Part shown: positions 1-12,461 of the stretch, one piece after another
Numbering within the stretch: the first letter of the stretch is position 1
How the letters are laid out: each line of letters begins with the position of its first letter
Origin: Moniliella sp. 'wahieum'
Taxonomy: Eukaryota; Basidiomycota; Moniliellomycetes; Moniliellales; Moniliellaceae
Reading direction: 5' to 3'
DNA: 64,000 bases
Assembly (NCBI GenBank): GCA_003971905.1
Contig: RSEE01000077.1
Location: 62,001 to 126,000 of the forward strand
The notes under the pieces: model-generated
Database searches by the model: none
What the model saw: the letters and a program-made list of their open reading frames with translations, nothing else
What the model was told of the DNA's origin: nothing
Program-made: the position numbers and the translations under genes

Positions 1-3000
1 GTGTATACCCCCGGATCCCCGCCGCCACATGCCATCTCTCACCGATGCCTCATCGTACTTGCTAACACCAGTGGCCACGTTCCGCCCCCACTGATCGTGC
101 GTAGATCCCCTTTGCCTCGCTGTCTCTGCGGCATACTAACCTCTCTGTGACTGCTTAGGGGGCGTCCGCAACTCTTGTTGATTCCGGTCCCGGCACATCA
201 GACCAAGGCGATGCCTGCCTCTACGTTTTCGGTGGCCGCCTGGTGGACCGGCGATTGACATCCTCCCTCTACGTTCTCAACCTCGAAACCCGGGTGTGGG
301 CATTTCTCGGACCGGATTCGGATGCCATCATCCAAACCGCTTCCAAAGCCGGAGAACAGGAGCCGCATGATGACATGGAGTCTTCCCCTTCTACGTGGCC
401 CCAGCACGGTACTTTCATGGGGCCAACGTCTGGCGTGGCCGCTTGATTATTTCTGGTGGCATGGCATTGAGCCACGGCGTCGATGGGGAACGTGAATCGT
501 CCGACACTGTCACTATGCGCACGCCTCGGGCCAGTGAGGCGCCTGACCCCGATGGGACCCTCGTCCCTCCATGGCATCAACTGGTTCCACGAGCGATGGG
601 CTTGTTGCTCTCTCCGAAGTTATTGCGTTCGACTTGCACACGCAACAGTGGGATTTAACGTTTGATCGTTTGCGATCCGATCAGGCCTTTCCCTCTTCCA
701 TTTCTTGCCGTCGTCCCCGCGCTCGCTATGCGCATCTATCCGCTATCACTGGCGACTTTCTTGTTCTCATAGGGGGACAAGATGTCCAGAACGAGTACAT
801 CCAGGACGCAAATGTCTACAGCTTGTGTGATGCTCGTTGGATTTGTACAGACCCCATCAAGGGCAAGGTGGGGTCGTACCGCTCTCGCTGCTGTTCCCCA
901 GTGGATGGTGGTGGATTCAACGGAGAATGAGGTGGGCGCATCATCATCACAAGACCATGGCTTCTGACAAGAGGGGAGCCCTGACTGCACCCCCGCGAGA
1001 ATTGCCTTGTTGGTTGGGTTCTTCTGTACCAGGAGGCCAATCAGATCTTCGTTCCACCCTCCGCTCCTTGTCATCGAATCATTCTGCCTCACCCCCTTTT
1101 TCTCCGCTCCCCTCGCGTTTGCTTCGACAGGCACCAAAAGCCTTCAATCGTCGCTCCTCATGCTGGAAAAGTTGCATCAACCGGAAACCCCTTCTCCCTC
1201 TACGGAGCCTGTGGTGAAGATGCATCCCCTCCCCACCAGTGTGCCCTTTGGTGCCAAACGTTTGCCTCCCATTTACGTTTACTCCAACTCGCGCTTCGCC
1301 AACGTTCAGCGCGTACTTCAAGTTTTCCATTACCAGCTTGATGCCGGGGAGGTGATCCCCCAGCTGTGCATCGAGGATGTGAGTCAGCGAATGGTGCAAG
1401 GGCGATCCACCCGACCGCACAGCAGTACTTCCAATGGGGAGGGAGGGCCTCTTCCCCCAGGTCTGCGCTTCCCGGCTGGCTACGTGGTAGGCAACTACCT
1501 CATCGTTTCCGGCACCTATCTCGGCGTCATGGCTCAAACTCATGCCATATGGGCTCTCCATTCCCGACCTTGACTTGGACCCATTTGGACGGCGGCGTGC
1601 TCATGTCGGCAGGCTCCTGGAACAAAGCGGTCCTGCATCCGTTGGGCGACCGGCTCCTCGTCCTCGGTGACCGTCAGCGCAGTTTGGCCGAGACTACCAA
1701 GCTCGCCATATCAACAGTAACCAGTTGGCCGCGTTGAGCTTAAGCGCCTGGGGTATTTACCAGCCCCCGGTAAAGCGTAGCACTTTAGTGTGCAGCTTGG
1801 CCTGGACGTGTTTTCGCCTGCTATCTCTGCTGCCGCATGTTCTTCTGGCCTGTCTAGCAACGCCAACCAACCGGTTTCTTCTGCCTTGCACGTTCTTGGG
1901 ATGCGAGGCGATTTTGAGATCATCTGTTTGGACGGGACCAAGTTGGGTGCCTCCCGAGCACTCCTGGAGCGTCGTTGGCCTTGGTTCCGTAACGCGATGA
2001 CGTACCGTGGCCGTGCTCTGCATCTCGCACGCACTTCGGCGACAGAAGGGGAGGAGGTGATGGTTTTGCGTCTGGGTAAGTCAGATGTGCGAGTGACCCC
2101 TCGGTGCTTGAGCTTGCACAGCCCTCCCGAGGTGGTCTCAGCATTCCTTTTGTACTTGTACACTGAATCGCTGGCCACACCTTTACAACGTCATCCCCGG
2201 ATTGCCGCTGCACTGCTGTGTATGTCCTATTTGTACGACATGCCTCAGTTGATGGCCTGGTGCAGGCATGCCCTTCACTATACTTTGACGGTGGGTTGAC
2301 CCTCTTCCTTCGAAGGCCAACGCAGGGAACAACCCGGCGTTACAGATGCTTCATACATCTCTTCCCAACGAGACACGGCTTGCCATTGCAGACGGGGTAC
2401 GAAGCCGCCGCTCTGACAGGGTGCCTTCCTCTACAGGTTCATGCCTGCGCACCGTGATCACGCTCAAAAAGGCCTTGGTCGCGCCTCGAGACAACGTAAA
2501 TCAGGATTTTCACTCCAAAGCAGAGGTTTTCACGCCCATCGCTCCTCCATCGGCCTCACTTCCCCTCGTCCACCGCTTCCCTCTGCAGGTGCACCAGGTA
2601 CGGACGATGCTTCTGACCCAAGTGCAATTCCCATCCCACCAGGCCCAATCGACAGACCAGCATCCCATCCATGGGCCAAGTCATGGGGAACACGGCACGA
2701 TTCTCCATCCAGGAGTATTTCCACCCCTCTCGCGTTCACGTCCGTTACGGATTCGCCCGTCTGTGTTGACCCTGTGGACGAAGCATACATGTCTGTGCCG
2801 AGCACCCCTCTTCTCCCTTTGACTCGTGCGGAAACAGAATCGAGTCATCAGAGTGTTGCTGCTCCGCACCGCGGCTCGCACTTTCCAACACGACCTCCCG
2901 ACTTAGGTCCGATGGGCCCGACCACCAGACAACCTTCATCTCACGTTTCATCGCCTGGAGTGTCCACCCCCGCGACCAGTGAGAGTTTCTCCTCCTACAG

Positions 3001-3283
3001 CGCATCCTCCGTATCCGGAGAACCCAACCTGCGGCCAAATTGAAGCGTGTTGGGCGGCACACTCGCCTCCGTGCTGAGGTGGAGGTAGAGGTGGGGGCGG
3101 ACGCGCATGGCCATCCCTGCCTTCTCCGTCTAGGCAGGAGGACGCTTTGGCGTATGTTGCGGACCAGGGGGACGGAGGGTGGCTGGGTTCCCTGTCACTG
3201 ATTCACGGCCGAGCCTGTCCAGTCTCAGTAGTGACCGCAGTACGAGTTGCTTCTCCTCGGCCTCCTCGGCCTCGGGTAGCTGA
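1..3283 (+). CDS. Ral2-like kelch-repeat / BTB protein (5' end outside window)
   Basis: Kelch beta-propeller followed by a BTB domain, the layout of fission-yeast Ral2, which acts with Ras1. That role is inferred from the family. Kelch blades are visible as CLYVFGGRLVDRRL (about 215-255), APARYFHGANVWRGRLIISGG (395-460), LSAITGDFLVLIGGQ (735-780), PIYVYSNSRFANVQRVLQVF (about 1268-1330) and FPAGYVVGNYLIVSGTYLG. A family signature, a W..LDGGVLMSAGSWNKAV stretch, lies near 1580-1640, followed by AWGIYQPP (about 1745). The BTB domain (about 1905-2280) contains DGTKLGASRALLERRWPWF and AFLLYLYTESLATP. A Ser/Pro-rich tail follows and ends at TGA 3281-3283. Likely introns are 101-158 and two very short ones near 2291-2325 and 2397-2437. 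The reading frame changes several times (near 380, 560, 930-1000, 1560, 1690 and 3040), so the gene is either damaged or carries sequence errors. Confidence 0.75.
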
Positions 3284-3883
3284 TCTAGCCATGTGGACCG
3301 GCATGGATCCTGCTTGTCCTGTTTTCCTACCCCTGCTCACCCGTCTCGTTGGTTTCTCTTCCCGTGGCACTGTCACATGTCACACCTACTTGCGTATACC
3401 CCCCTGTTCCAGGGCCTCCTACCCTCCGATCATCATACGCCCACAAGGCCGCCCGTGCGCTTGTCAGGGTGGCCTTGCGCTGGTGAGGTCGTGAGGCCGT
3501 GATACCCTTTGGTACTTTCCCTCCCCTGCTCTCGTGTTCCGTCTCTGCAGCCCCACCTTATCGATTATCTCCCTCCTTTCCTGGTTGAAGACGTTGGCAA
3601 GATGACATGCTCATGTGAATATGGATGGATCTGTCACGGGCCTGGCTGGGGACGTTGGCCATAGACAAAGCAGATGGGATTTTCAGAGCAAAGGAGAGCC
3701 AGATTTAGGAGCTGGGATGCCTGGTACGATATACGACCAGCTCCGACCGCAAGCCCGTGCCGGGAGCGGAACGCTGCGTTGTGTCGGCGTCTGTGCTTTG
3801 CTTGGACTGCTGGGTTCATCAAGTGCCCATAGGGAAAAATGGAGACAATGGTGCATCCTTGCCCCACCGCGGTCGGGTTGTGC
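3284..3883. other. intergenic, between convergent genes
   Basis: Three-prime region between the kelch/BTB gene and the minus-strand binding-protein gene. I see no conserved coding signal, RNA gene or repeat here. Confidence 0.5.
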
Positions 3884-4926
3884 TCACGCGACAAGCGACT
3901 TGGCCCGCACGAAGTGCGTCACATCCAGTGCTTCCGAACTGGGCTGGATCGCGCCGGCTTGGCGTAAAATCTCCACTGTCTTGGTCACCGTTTCGCTCGA
4001 CACGGTGGACGTGGTTGTGGCCTGGCCCGTGGTCGCCGCCGCACTTTCCGGGTTGGCACGAGGGTCCTGTACGTACCGCACCGAGGAAAACCAAGTGGCC
4101 ACGTCCTTGGCCTGGTACCCAAACCGTTTGGTCACCCACTCCTGTGGCTCATGGGCCAAAAAGCCCGCGATGCTCTGTTGCAGCTGGGACAGGAACGCGT
4201 CCAGTGCCGCCTCTTTTTCCCCACCATCCAGCACCTCCTTGGACACTGCAATGGACCACGACGGCCAGGGCGTAGGGATCGAGCCCAAGAAACGCACTTC
4301 GCCACTGTGCACAAATGGAAGCGTCGTCACTTTTTCCCACAGGAACGTACCCGTCTCCAAGCTAGTGGGAACAGGCGAGGTTAGCCAACGGGTTTGCCCC
4401 CAAAATAGACACAACCTAGAATCAGACGAATCAAGGCAAGATGGACGTACCCGGGAACTTGGTTGACGCCCTTGCGTAGGTTCTCAAACGTGTCATTCAC
4501 TTTAAACTCAGGCTTGGACTTCCACATGCATGGAAGGTAGTAGCCCATTGTTTGCGATCCCGAGCCAAGGCGGCTGATACCGATCGGCGCATGCTCCAGA
4601 TCGTCCACTTGCTGGAACCGGTCTGCCTTGGGGTCGGTGCCGGTAATAATGGCCCATTCGAGCGGACTGCGCACATAGCTGCCCACCAACACCAAGTCGT
4701 CCCGCCCATTCGCAATTGACGCGACCAACGCATCGGTCAGTGCGACGGCAACGTCGATGGTGCGTCCATGCGAAGGATCGGTGCGCAACGAGCTGACCAT
4801 CTGCCCCGTCCCGCTGTTTTGCCACACTAGCTCAAACGCCTCTTGGCCCCACGCCGTCTCGCTCAGCTGCCACAGCGGGGAAGAGAAGTGTTCTTGCACA
4901 GTACCCACCTTGAGCTTGAAGACCAT
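3884..4926 (-). CDS. Ca3427-like periplasmic-binding-fold protein (NMT1/THI5-like)
   Basis: Type 2 periplasmic-binding-protein fold of the Ca3427-like group, found as a soluble protein in fungi. The ligand is unknown for the family, and it resembles bacterial ABC-transporter substrate binders. The first exon (4926-4451) begins MVFKLKVGTVQEHFSSPLWQ and carries TGQMVSSLR, DVAVALTDALVASIANG, RSPLEWAIITG and IGISRLGSGSQTMGYY. The second exon (4361-3884) carries FLWEKVTTLPF, LGSIPTPWPSWSIA and a C-terminal helix with VTKTVEILRQAGAI. The single intron spans 4450-4362 (GTACGT..CACTAG). The joined product is about 317 residues, the usual length for this group. No signal peptide is visible, so a cytosolic location is likely. 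The frame is open throughout both exons. Descent from a bacterial gene is possible but cannot be shown from this window. Confidence 0.8.
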
Positions 4927-7305
4927 TGCGAACGATGGACAGTGCGGGCGAGACGGGCGAAGCGGAAAGAAGGCAGGAAAAGGGAAAGAGAGAGGAAGGA
5001 AGTCAGGTGGAAGAAGAGCAAGTGCGACCGTCCGCTTCGCCGGCCTCAGGCCTCACCGTCGACGCCAGCCCCGCCTGCGCTCTCCTTTCGTTCGCCAGCC
5101 CTGCTCCCCACCTTCCTGGCTTCCGCCTGGCTTTGCGCAATCGATATTCAATCTTCGGTAGTCCCTCCCCTGCGCCTTGTGGGAAGACAGGACTATCTCC
5201 GAATTGCATCATTGCACATCCGGCGGTACCTTCCCCGCACAAACCTACTTCGTTGGAATGAAATTGAAATATCATTGGCAAGCTGCACGAGGCCCGAGGG
5301 CTCTTTCCTACCAACAAAGAAATGGAGAGTCACTAGTCACTAGTAAGCTTGAAAGAGACAAAAATATGGTGTGTGGTCGTGTAGTAGACGCGCTCTGCCC
5401 GTACAAAGTCAGCAAGGCAAAACCGACTCCGGCAAGTTAGTAAACTTCCCATCTTATCGTTCCGGGGTATACCTGGCAAGGTGGTGTTGTTGGTCTCAGA
5501 TCATGATCTCCACCCTAAGGGATGATGACGATGATGGAAAGGGAAAAACCCATCACTGGCACCCCGCTCAAAAGTGGCGCCCTCTCCCCCCTTTCCTCCA
5601 CACGCGAGGGGCCCGGCTGGAAAGCCACACAACCCAGTCTTTCATTCTCGCCACACATCTGTGCGCTTGTAACATGTAAGGCGGGATAGGTCTGAGAAGG
5701 GCGCGCAATGAGCGCTGAACGTCCCATCGCCATCTCCACACTCCTCACGACTGTAGCCTTTAGTCTGCCCCGTCACTATGGCCCAATCATTTTTCCCAAA
5801 CAAAAAGGCGGGCAGCGAGGACGATCTGACCGTGAGAAACGCATGCAACAGAGGATGGAGGAATACAGCGGCGTGACGATGTACTGACCCACCAAACCGG
5901 TATGAGGTTGAGGTCCATCTCTTCCACGGAGAGCTTGAGGCCGCCCTCAGTAGCGTTTTCACCATATATATATATATATCTTTCACCTAAGCTTTGCTAG
6001 CTCTCTGGGGGCTCAATAACCCTGTTCGGTCGTCTCCCACACAGATCACAGGACGACTCTTCGTGTGTTGGTTTCCGAGAGGACAGGGAGGCGTCCCCGG
6101 CCGTAGGAGAAACTCCGTGTGGCGTCCATTACGCGGACCCGAGGGAGGAAATAGTACACCCCGAGTAGGTCATCGAACGTGCGTGTGCGGATTGCACCAG
6201 TCCATTATACCGGCTCCGTGCAATGCTGTAGAGACTAGGGTGTCAGCCGCCCAGAATAGGCACACAGGTGGGGGAAGTACACAGGGTCTAAACTCAAAAT
6301 GATTGATTAGGAAAGAAGGTTCGAAGGACTTTCATTAATCATTACCGAAAACGTACTAGATTATAGGACCTACATAGTATACTCAGTACGCAAGACTCAG
6401 GATTCAGCATGAAGGACACTCAGTACACCCAGTACTCGCCTATCATCAGGCCTGAGTCTCAGACCTCACAGGGCACATACTCCAACTGTGACCAGAACAT
6501 CTGCATGGTATCAAGGATATGCACTATAGTACACACTCTTTTGCTGGTGACTGTGTGAGTGACTACTTCTGGGGAGTAAAAACCAGTAACCGCAGTTCCC
6601 GGCAGAGGCAGTGTGGCTACTCCCTGCTCCCTCCTACTCACTGGTGCCGAGCGGGTGGCGACGGGAGAAGGTCAAGAGACACTAATGATTAAAGACGCGA
6701 GACAAACAACACACTCTGCTGCGTCTGTGTTTTGCGGCTGCGATGGTGGGTGCAAGCTGTCCATCATCAAGCTATGGCTGGCCAAGGTGCGGGGAAGGGA
6801 CGGGGTTAGTGTCGCCCTCGGCAGTACTGGTTGTGCGGCCTGGCGCGGAAGCCAGTTGTCACGTGACTGCAGAGGGCGCCCGAGTGGTTAGCGCTTAGCC
6901 GTGGCCAGCCTGGCTGCCCCCCCCCCCGGCTCGCCCGCCCTGTCCCCTGCCGCCCCTCAGTGGAAGCGTCTACCACCGTCACCCCTACTGCCTCTTTTCC
7001 TACCACCACCACCTCCCATTCAACCCCCACAGTATTCCTCCCCTCTTGGGCCACAGTGGATTCCCATTCCAAAGCTTTGGGGGTGTATATATACTCTTCT
7101 CTTCTCTCTGTGCAAGTCACGCCCCACCCATATCCTTACGCGGGAATCGCTGCACAGCACCTATCCCTTGCACCTCGGCAACGCCTCTCTCCTTCTGCGT
7201 GGCAACCCCACCCGCCCTTGGCCTTTTCAACTCCCCAGCCCACGTCTCCTTCAAATAATACGATATCAACATATATTTCGTCCCCCCCCCACGTCAACAC
7301 GCCAC
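4927..7305. other. 2.4 kb intergenic region
   Basis: Upstream regions of the binding-protein gene and of the pseudokinase gene. It holds a two-copy AGTCACT heptad (5328-5344), a TA dinucleotide run (about 5964-5981), loose CTCAG/AGTAC-rich sequence at 6370-6470, and pyrimidine-rich DNA from 6905 to the kinase start. I see no convincing gene. The small open frames here show no conserved motif or fungal codon pattern. Confidence 0.5.
5964..5981. repeat. TA dinucleotide microsatellite
   Basis: About nine TA units in an otherwise mixed intergenic stretch. Confidence 0.8.
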
Positions 7306-8870
7306 ATGATGTCTGCCCAGCACGGCCGCTGCAGTCTCAGCCAGACACCCTATGTGCCTGTAGGAAACGACACGGGCCCCCTCAACAGTGATGTGCATTA
7401 CATCCACCAACGTCGCCTAGGTGCCGGTTATTTCGGAACAGTCTCTCTATCCAAGCGCTCGTCTGACCACGCTCTGGTGGCAATCAAGATCGTCCGGCTC
7501 AATGGACACAAAGGCGGACTACCGAGCAACATGGTGCGGCCGCAGCTGAAGGCGGAAATCCGTGCACTTTCTGCCCTCACCCCGCACGATAACATTATTG
7601 GCCTCAAAGCGACTTGGTTCAACTCTGTTCAAAAGTAAGCTTGACCTTCCTTTTCCCCCATTCCCTATAGGGACGGACTAAGTGAGAAAATGGTTCCTTC
7701 GGATGGCCGCTTCGTCTGCTCCTCCCACGTGTGTCCCCGTCGAGATGCTAACGAATTTTATTCAGCGCTTGCGCCCTTGTGTTGACTACGTTCCAGGTGG
7801 ATCTCTGGGCGACCTTATTGCTAAACACCGAGACACCAGGAACAGGAACACCCCATTGGGGTTGGATAGCAGCTTGGTGCAATCGTTGATGCACCAGCTA
7901 CTGCGCGCCATTGACGCTTGCCACAATTACACGGACCCCAATACTGGCAAACAGAGTACCATCGTTCACTGTTACCTCAAGCCCGGCAGTATACTCCTAG
8001 ACGAACGGATGCGACTCAAACTCGCCGACTTTGGTCTGAGCCGCTCCTACCCCCGCGGTACAGGAGGTGTCAAGAGTCTAGGTGGCCCGCTGCATTACCG
8101 CCCCCGAGTTGATCGGCTTCAACCTGAGGGAGCGCATCGTGTGTCCAGCGACGGACATGTATGCGATCGGGTGCATCTTGTACGAAATGTGTACCCTTAC
8201 AACACTCATTCTCCCTCATCCCGAGCGGCGGGAACTCCGTGTGCAGTGGCTCGCTCAAAGGAACTACAACCCGACCTTGCCCCCAGGCTACCCGGCCTGG
8301 TTGACAAAGGTGGTGCAACAGCTGGTCAGCAAACAAGCAAGTGACCGTCCCAGTGCGCGCCTGCTGTTGGCATTGGGCCAGATGACGGTCAGGGCACAAT
8401 CTACCTCCGAGGCTCAAGGCATGATTCCCAGGTCGGACATGCGCTTGCTTAATCCTGATATGACCCAGGGAGCAATCGTCCAAGGCCAGCACCAGCCCCG
8501 TGACGAAGAACAGCAGTTCCAATTGTCCAACGACCGTTTCGCCCACGTCGTGGACTCAATGATCTTGTACAAAAAGTCCAACACAGCCCTGTCGAATGAG
8601 TTAGGAAGGCATATCATGGATGGCCTCAACTCTGAGGCGGAATTGAAGGAACTGGAGAAGCAGGGCGAGGAACTGGACGCGTGGTTCAAGGCGCACTCTG
8701 ATGCCCAAGCTCGGAACCATGAGGAGTGGGCGGAAAAGGTCAATGCGACGTTGTACGATCAAGGGGCCAAGGGTGCGGAGGTGCTGATGTGGGAAGAGGA
8801 ACTTGGAGATGTTGCCCCGGGTGGCATCGTGCGAAGATCAAGTGCAGCGGGACGAATTGGTCATGCCTAA
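7306..8870 (+). CDS. NEK-like protein pseudokinase
   Basis: Protein-kinase fold closest in feel to the NIMA/NEK group, followed by a charged helical tail. The glycine loop is RRLGAGYFGTVSLSKRSS, and the ATP-binding lysine is in ALVAIKIVRL. The alpha-C and beta-4 region follows up to FNSVQK. An intron runs 7635-7671, possibly with a second near 7683-7765. The next exon has CVDYVPGGSLGDLIAKH, the catalytic loop, the metal-binding KLADFGLS, then APELIGFNLRE and DMYAIGCILYEMCTL. The catalytic loop reads HCYLKPGSILLD instead of HRDLKPxNILLD, so both the catalytic aspartate and the conserved asparagine are absent. This predicts loss of phosphotransfer with retained nucleotide or partner binding. 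The frame changes once, at a C run near 8090-8100 between HY and APE. The ATG at 7306 (or 7309) was chosen because the following residues match the second copy at 44744. Confidence 0.78.
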
Positions 8871-9152
8871 CCCCAAACTAGACTGACGGTCTCTCCGTCT
8901 ATCCCCCCCCCTTGTGGGTTTTTCTATCGGTTTTGTCCTGATCAACATCATTAGAGTATTGTCTTCAATTCAACAGCGCCTCTTTCCCACCCCCATGGCT
9001 TTGGCAAGCATCCTTTTTCTGTACGACAGCAACGTTACTGTTCTTATTCTTATCCATGACTTTTGTCCCTTGAAGAATCCATCTGTGGTCCACCAGTCCG
9101 ACTGAAATATTCCGCACTAAAAAAGGTAGAACAGAGAGGTAGAAATAAAAAG

Positions 9153-9247
9153 TGACTTCGCCCGGGATCGAACCGAGGACCTTATCCGTTAACTTGGGCA
9201 CTAGGCCAGTGTTAAGGATACGTGATAACCACCTACACCACGATGCC
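9153..9247 (-). tRNA. tRNA-Val(AAC), intron-containing
   Basis: Reads GGCATCG, then the D arm GTGGTGTAGGTGGTTATCAC, an anticodon stem TATCC/GGATA, the loop start TTAACA with anticodon AAC, and a T arm CTCGG-TTCGATC-CCGGG. An intron of about 21 nt after position 37 ends in GTTAA, which can pair with the anticodon, as usual for nuclear tRNA introns. A short A/T-rich run lies past the 3' end. In the acceptor stem, position 4-69 is A opposed to A, and 2-71 is G-U. Both oddities recur in the other two copies. Confidence 0.85.
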
Positions 9248-10273
9248 GTATGCTACTGGAAGATATCATGTTTTCAAGACATGGCATAGGTGCCGCTTGC
9301 GTCTCGCCAGGACTATCTCTGTGAGGGAATTGTGCACATGCAGACGCAGGCAAAAGGTGAAAACAGATGCTTCAGTTCATGAACAGAACAAAGGGCAGAA
9401 CCCCAGGCCGACGAACCGGGAACGGGATCCGGGCGTAATAGTCCGGAACCCGTGCTCGTTCGCACAGGAATATGTCGGAAGAGAGGCCGTCAATAATAAC
9501 CACCTTCAAGCTCTGCCCTAGGATCTTTTCCCGCGGACCTGCAGTATCCAATCCTATCCTTGCCTGTAGTGCGATATCGGTCGCTCCAAGCGGCCCAATA
9601 TGGTGTGGGAGAACGGTCCGTACGGTCTCGTGTCCCATCAATAACTGCCAGACTCTCTCGGCATGGAAAGCATCGTATTATTACCCTTTCGGGGCCCACA
9701 TCAATATTCAATTCCCTCTTCCGTCGTCACCACAACACCCTCCCGAAGGTACATGATGGCAGAGCCAGACGAGGATTCCCTGTGGACCTATATACACCGT
9801 ACTGGGTCCACCGGTCACTAGGTCACTAGCCATTGGCCCCCTCTACTGCCAACATTCTCGCAGCATCGAGTTGTTACCAAAACAATCAACAAGTTCGCAG
9901 GATGACCTTCAACTCGGCACTCTCTGTTGAAGTGTTGTTCTCCCCTCCGTCGTCGCAAAAAGAGTATGGGTAGTAGAGGGGAGCGCATCCTGCCGCTGCT
10001 GTGGCTTCTGCACATAATATACACGTCCACTGTACGGACTGACGAAGAGAGGATCCTTGAAACTGGCCAATGGCGGAGATGGCCCTGTAGACCAACGGTC
10101 GCTTTGTTCTAGTGGAGTGCCAAAGATCACCAATTCCCATTGGCCCTGGTGGGTCCGCTTGCCCTGGTAATGGAGTGAATGACCATCAGAATGAGAAGGA
10201 GATGTGAGATCTGACAGGCTGAGAACTACGAGAGGAGTGCTAGGGTTCCCATGCACGGCCCTATCAAGACGAT

Positions 10274-10293
10274 CGGTGACCGGTGACCGGTCA
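10274..10293. repeat. heptad array, ACCGGT+G
   Basis: Two and a half CGGTGAC units with exact 7-bp period, giving overlapping ACCGGT palindromes. Confidence 0.8.
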
Positions 10294-10642
10294 CCACGAG
10301 GTTGCTCGCTGCTCGGGCGAATGGACTGCGCTCGCAGGCTGCGCACTGGGGCACACTTGCCTGCGGGGGGACGTGGGGAGTGGTGCTGGTGACATGTGGG
10401 TGCTGTGACGTCAGCAAAGGCGGGGCTGCATGGTGGGTGAATGCATGATGCATGGTGCAGTGCATGATGGCTGGCGGATCGGCAGCCGCCTCCTGTTAGG
10501 ATTACGTCGATTGCGCCCCCCCGCCATGCATGTCGAAGGAGCGTCCATGTGGTCGGGCGCACCCCTTGTGCTTGCCCTCCACTAATATAGCCATAGCCGC
10601 ACGCACAGCTGCTGCTGCTGCTGCGCCCTCTCCCGCCTCGCC

Positions 10643-12461
10643 ATGCTTCCTGCCGCTACGCTCGCCCCCGTCGCCGCCACCGCCCTGGCCGTGGGCCTGG
10701 CCTTGCGCCCGTCACCGCCGCACGCACCGTCGCTTCCGCCGCGCCGGCAGCCCACAGCTACGCGGCCAACTCGGCGCCCGTGCCTCTGGACCACGTGCTG
10801 ACCTACACCGTCGCCTCACGCCGGGCAACCAGGACGGCCTGGACGCCAAGATGCTGGCCACCTCCCTCCATGGCGGCGCCTGGCTCTCCGAGGCTGAGCT
10901 CGCGCAGTACACACGCCCCAAGCCAGAGCACGTTGCCGCTGTCAAGGCCCACCTGCTTGCCCATGGCACGCACGAATCGGACATCAGCACCAGCAAGTGG
11001 GGGGACGAACTGCGGGTGCAGAGCACAGTAGTGCTGCCAATGCTGCCTGGAACACTTCGCTGCAGGCCTACACCATACTACCCAGGGCCACACCATCCTT
11101 CGTGCCGCGAAGGATATTCGATTCCTGACGGCATCCTGCACGAAGCGATTGTGAATGTACACCCTTTACTTCGTTCCCCAACGTGCGTACCTCGGCTCCC
11201 ATTCACCTGCAGGGCAACGCACAACCCGCAGCGATTGACGCTCAGGCTTGGGGCGCAGAGTGCGATGCATCGGCGGTGACAACCAAGTGCCTCAAACACT
11301 ATTACGGTGCGGGCAACTTCACCTGTTCCGCAAAAGGGGGGGGGAAACGGATGTGCTCGTGTTTGGGTTTTTGGCGAGTACGTCTCGCCGAGCGACCTGG
11401 CAACCTACATGAAAAACTATACCGACTACCCCAACTACACCATTCCTATCATTTCAGCCGGCAACTCGACCAACGACCCGACCAATCCCGGAGGCGAAGC
11501 AATGCTGGATGTTGACATGGTTGCTGGCTTGATTGCTCCCCTCCATGCCCAGTTTCTCTCCTTTGGCACAGACAACCAATCTGCCAACGAGCCGTTCCTG
11601 CAGGCCTTCAACTGGGTCCTGGACAACTACAATGACACCAGTCGACCGGGCGTGATTACTGCGTCGTACGTGGACGACGAGTCGTCTTACTCGCCTGCGG
11701 ATGCAGTTCAACTGTGCAACACGATTCAAAAGATGACTGCTTTGGGTACATCTGTCCTGTACGGTCAGGCGATAATGGCCTGAACGGGGTGCAGTCATAT
11801 GGAATTTGACCTGCCATGGGAAGTTCAACCCGACCCTGCCCGGTGACTGTCCTTATGTGCTATCGGTCGGGGGCACCCAGGGATTCCCCGAAGTCGTCGT
11901 CAACGGCAACTCGGCCGATGGCTTCTTTGGCGGAGCCGGATTCTCCAGCACAGGCTTCTTCGAGCGCCCTGCTACCAGGTACGTCCCTACTCTTCTCCGG
12001 CTCTTGTTGACTGTCACAGCGGACCTTGAATGACATGAGATGTGGACTGTTATAGAACGCATCCGTCACAAGTATTTGGAACAGATTAACTATGCCCATT
12101 CGTCGTCCTACTACAATGCCAGTAACCGTGCCTACCCGGACGTGTCGGCCATGTCGCTCAACCTGCCGGGTACTGAATAACGAGCTGCAACTGATTGGCG
12201 GAACAAGTGCTGCGACGCCCATCTTTGCCAGTATGATTGCTTTGCTCAACAACCAGCGCAAACTCGAGGCAAGGCACGGGTGGGATGGGTCAATCCGGCG
12301 TTTTACGCCAAGCCAGACTGCCTGTGCGCGACATTACCTCGGGCGACGTGGGTGGGTGCCCCCAGCATGGACTCACGTTTAACGCGACGACAGGCTGGGA
12401 CCTGCCGTCCGGCTTGGGTAGCCCCCTGTTTGCAAATGGAGCGAGCTGCCGTAAGGCGTAA
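10643..12461 (+). CDS. sedolisin-family serine-carboxyl peptidase (tripeptidyl-peptidase type)
   Basis: Secreted acid protease of family S53. The ATG at 10643 opens an alanine-rich hydrophobic signal peptide. The pro-domain includes GGAWLSEAELAQYTRPK and VAAVKAHLLAHG. The mature domain shows the catalytic Glu/Asp pair in GGEAMLDVDM (about 11490-11520), FNWVLDNYND, the oxyanion aspartate in SGDNGLNGV (about 11768-11795), and CPYVLSVGGTQGFPE. The nucleophile Ser lies in IGGTSAATPIFASMIALLNN (about 12195-12255), and the C-terminal calcium-site region is GWDLPSGLGSPLFANG. The second residue after the Ser is Ala, where Ser is commoner. A probable intron lies near 11979-12080. Multiple N-glycosylation sequons (NYT, NST, NDT) fit secretion. 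The frame changes near 11040, 11335 (a G run), 11780, 12170 and 12290. The full set of catalytic residues survives, which argues for sequence errors over a dead gene. Confidence 0.82.

Larger units (their letters stand above)
8871..10642. other. intergenic region with one tRNA gene
   Basis: Contains tRNA-Val (9153-9247) and an ACCGGT-based heptad (10274-10293). A likely TATA-like sequence (taatatag, about 10583) lies upstream of the sedolisin ATG. No other supported gene. Confidence 0.5.

Noticed and set aside
6870-6905. tRNA-like start (GCCCGAGTGGTTAGCGC)
   Set aside because: No matching T arm or acceptor 3' half follows within tRNA length.
9372-9641. Minus-strand frame with a faint retropepsin-like look
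   Set aside because: Only a short vague resemblance, with no flanking repeats or partner domains. Not enough to call an element.
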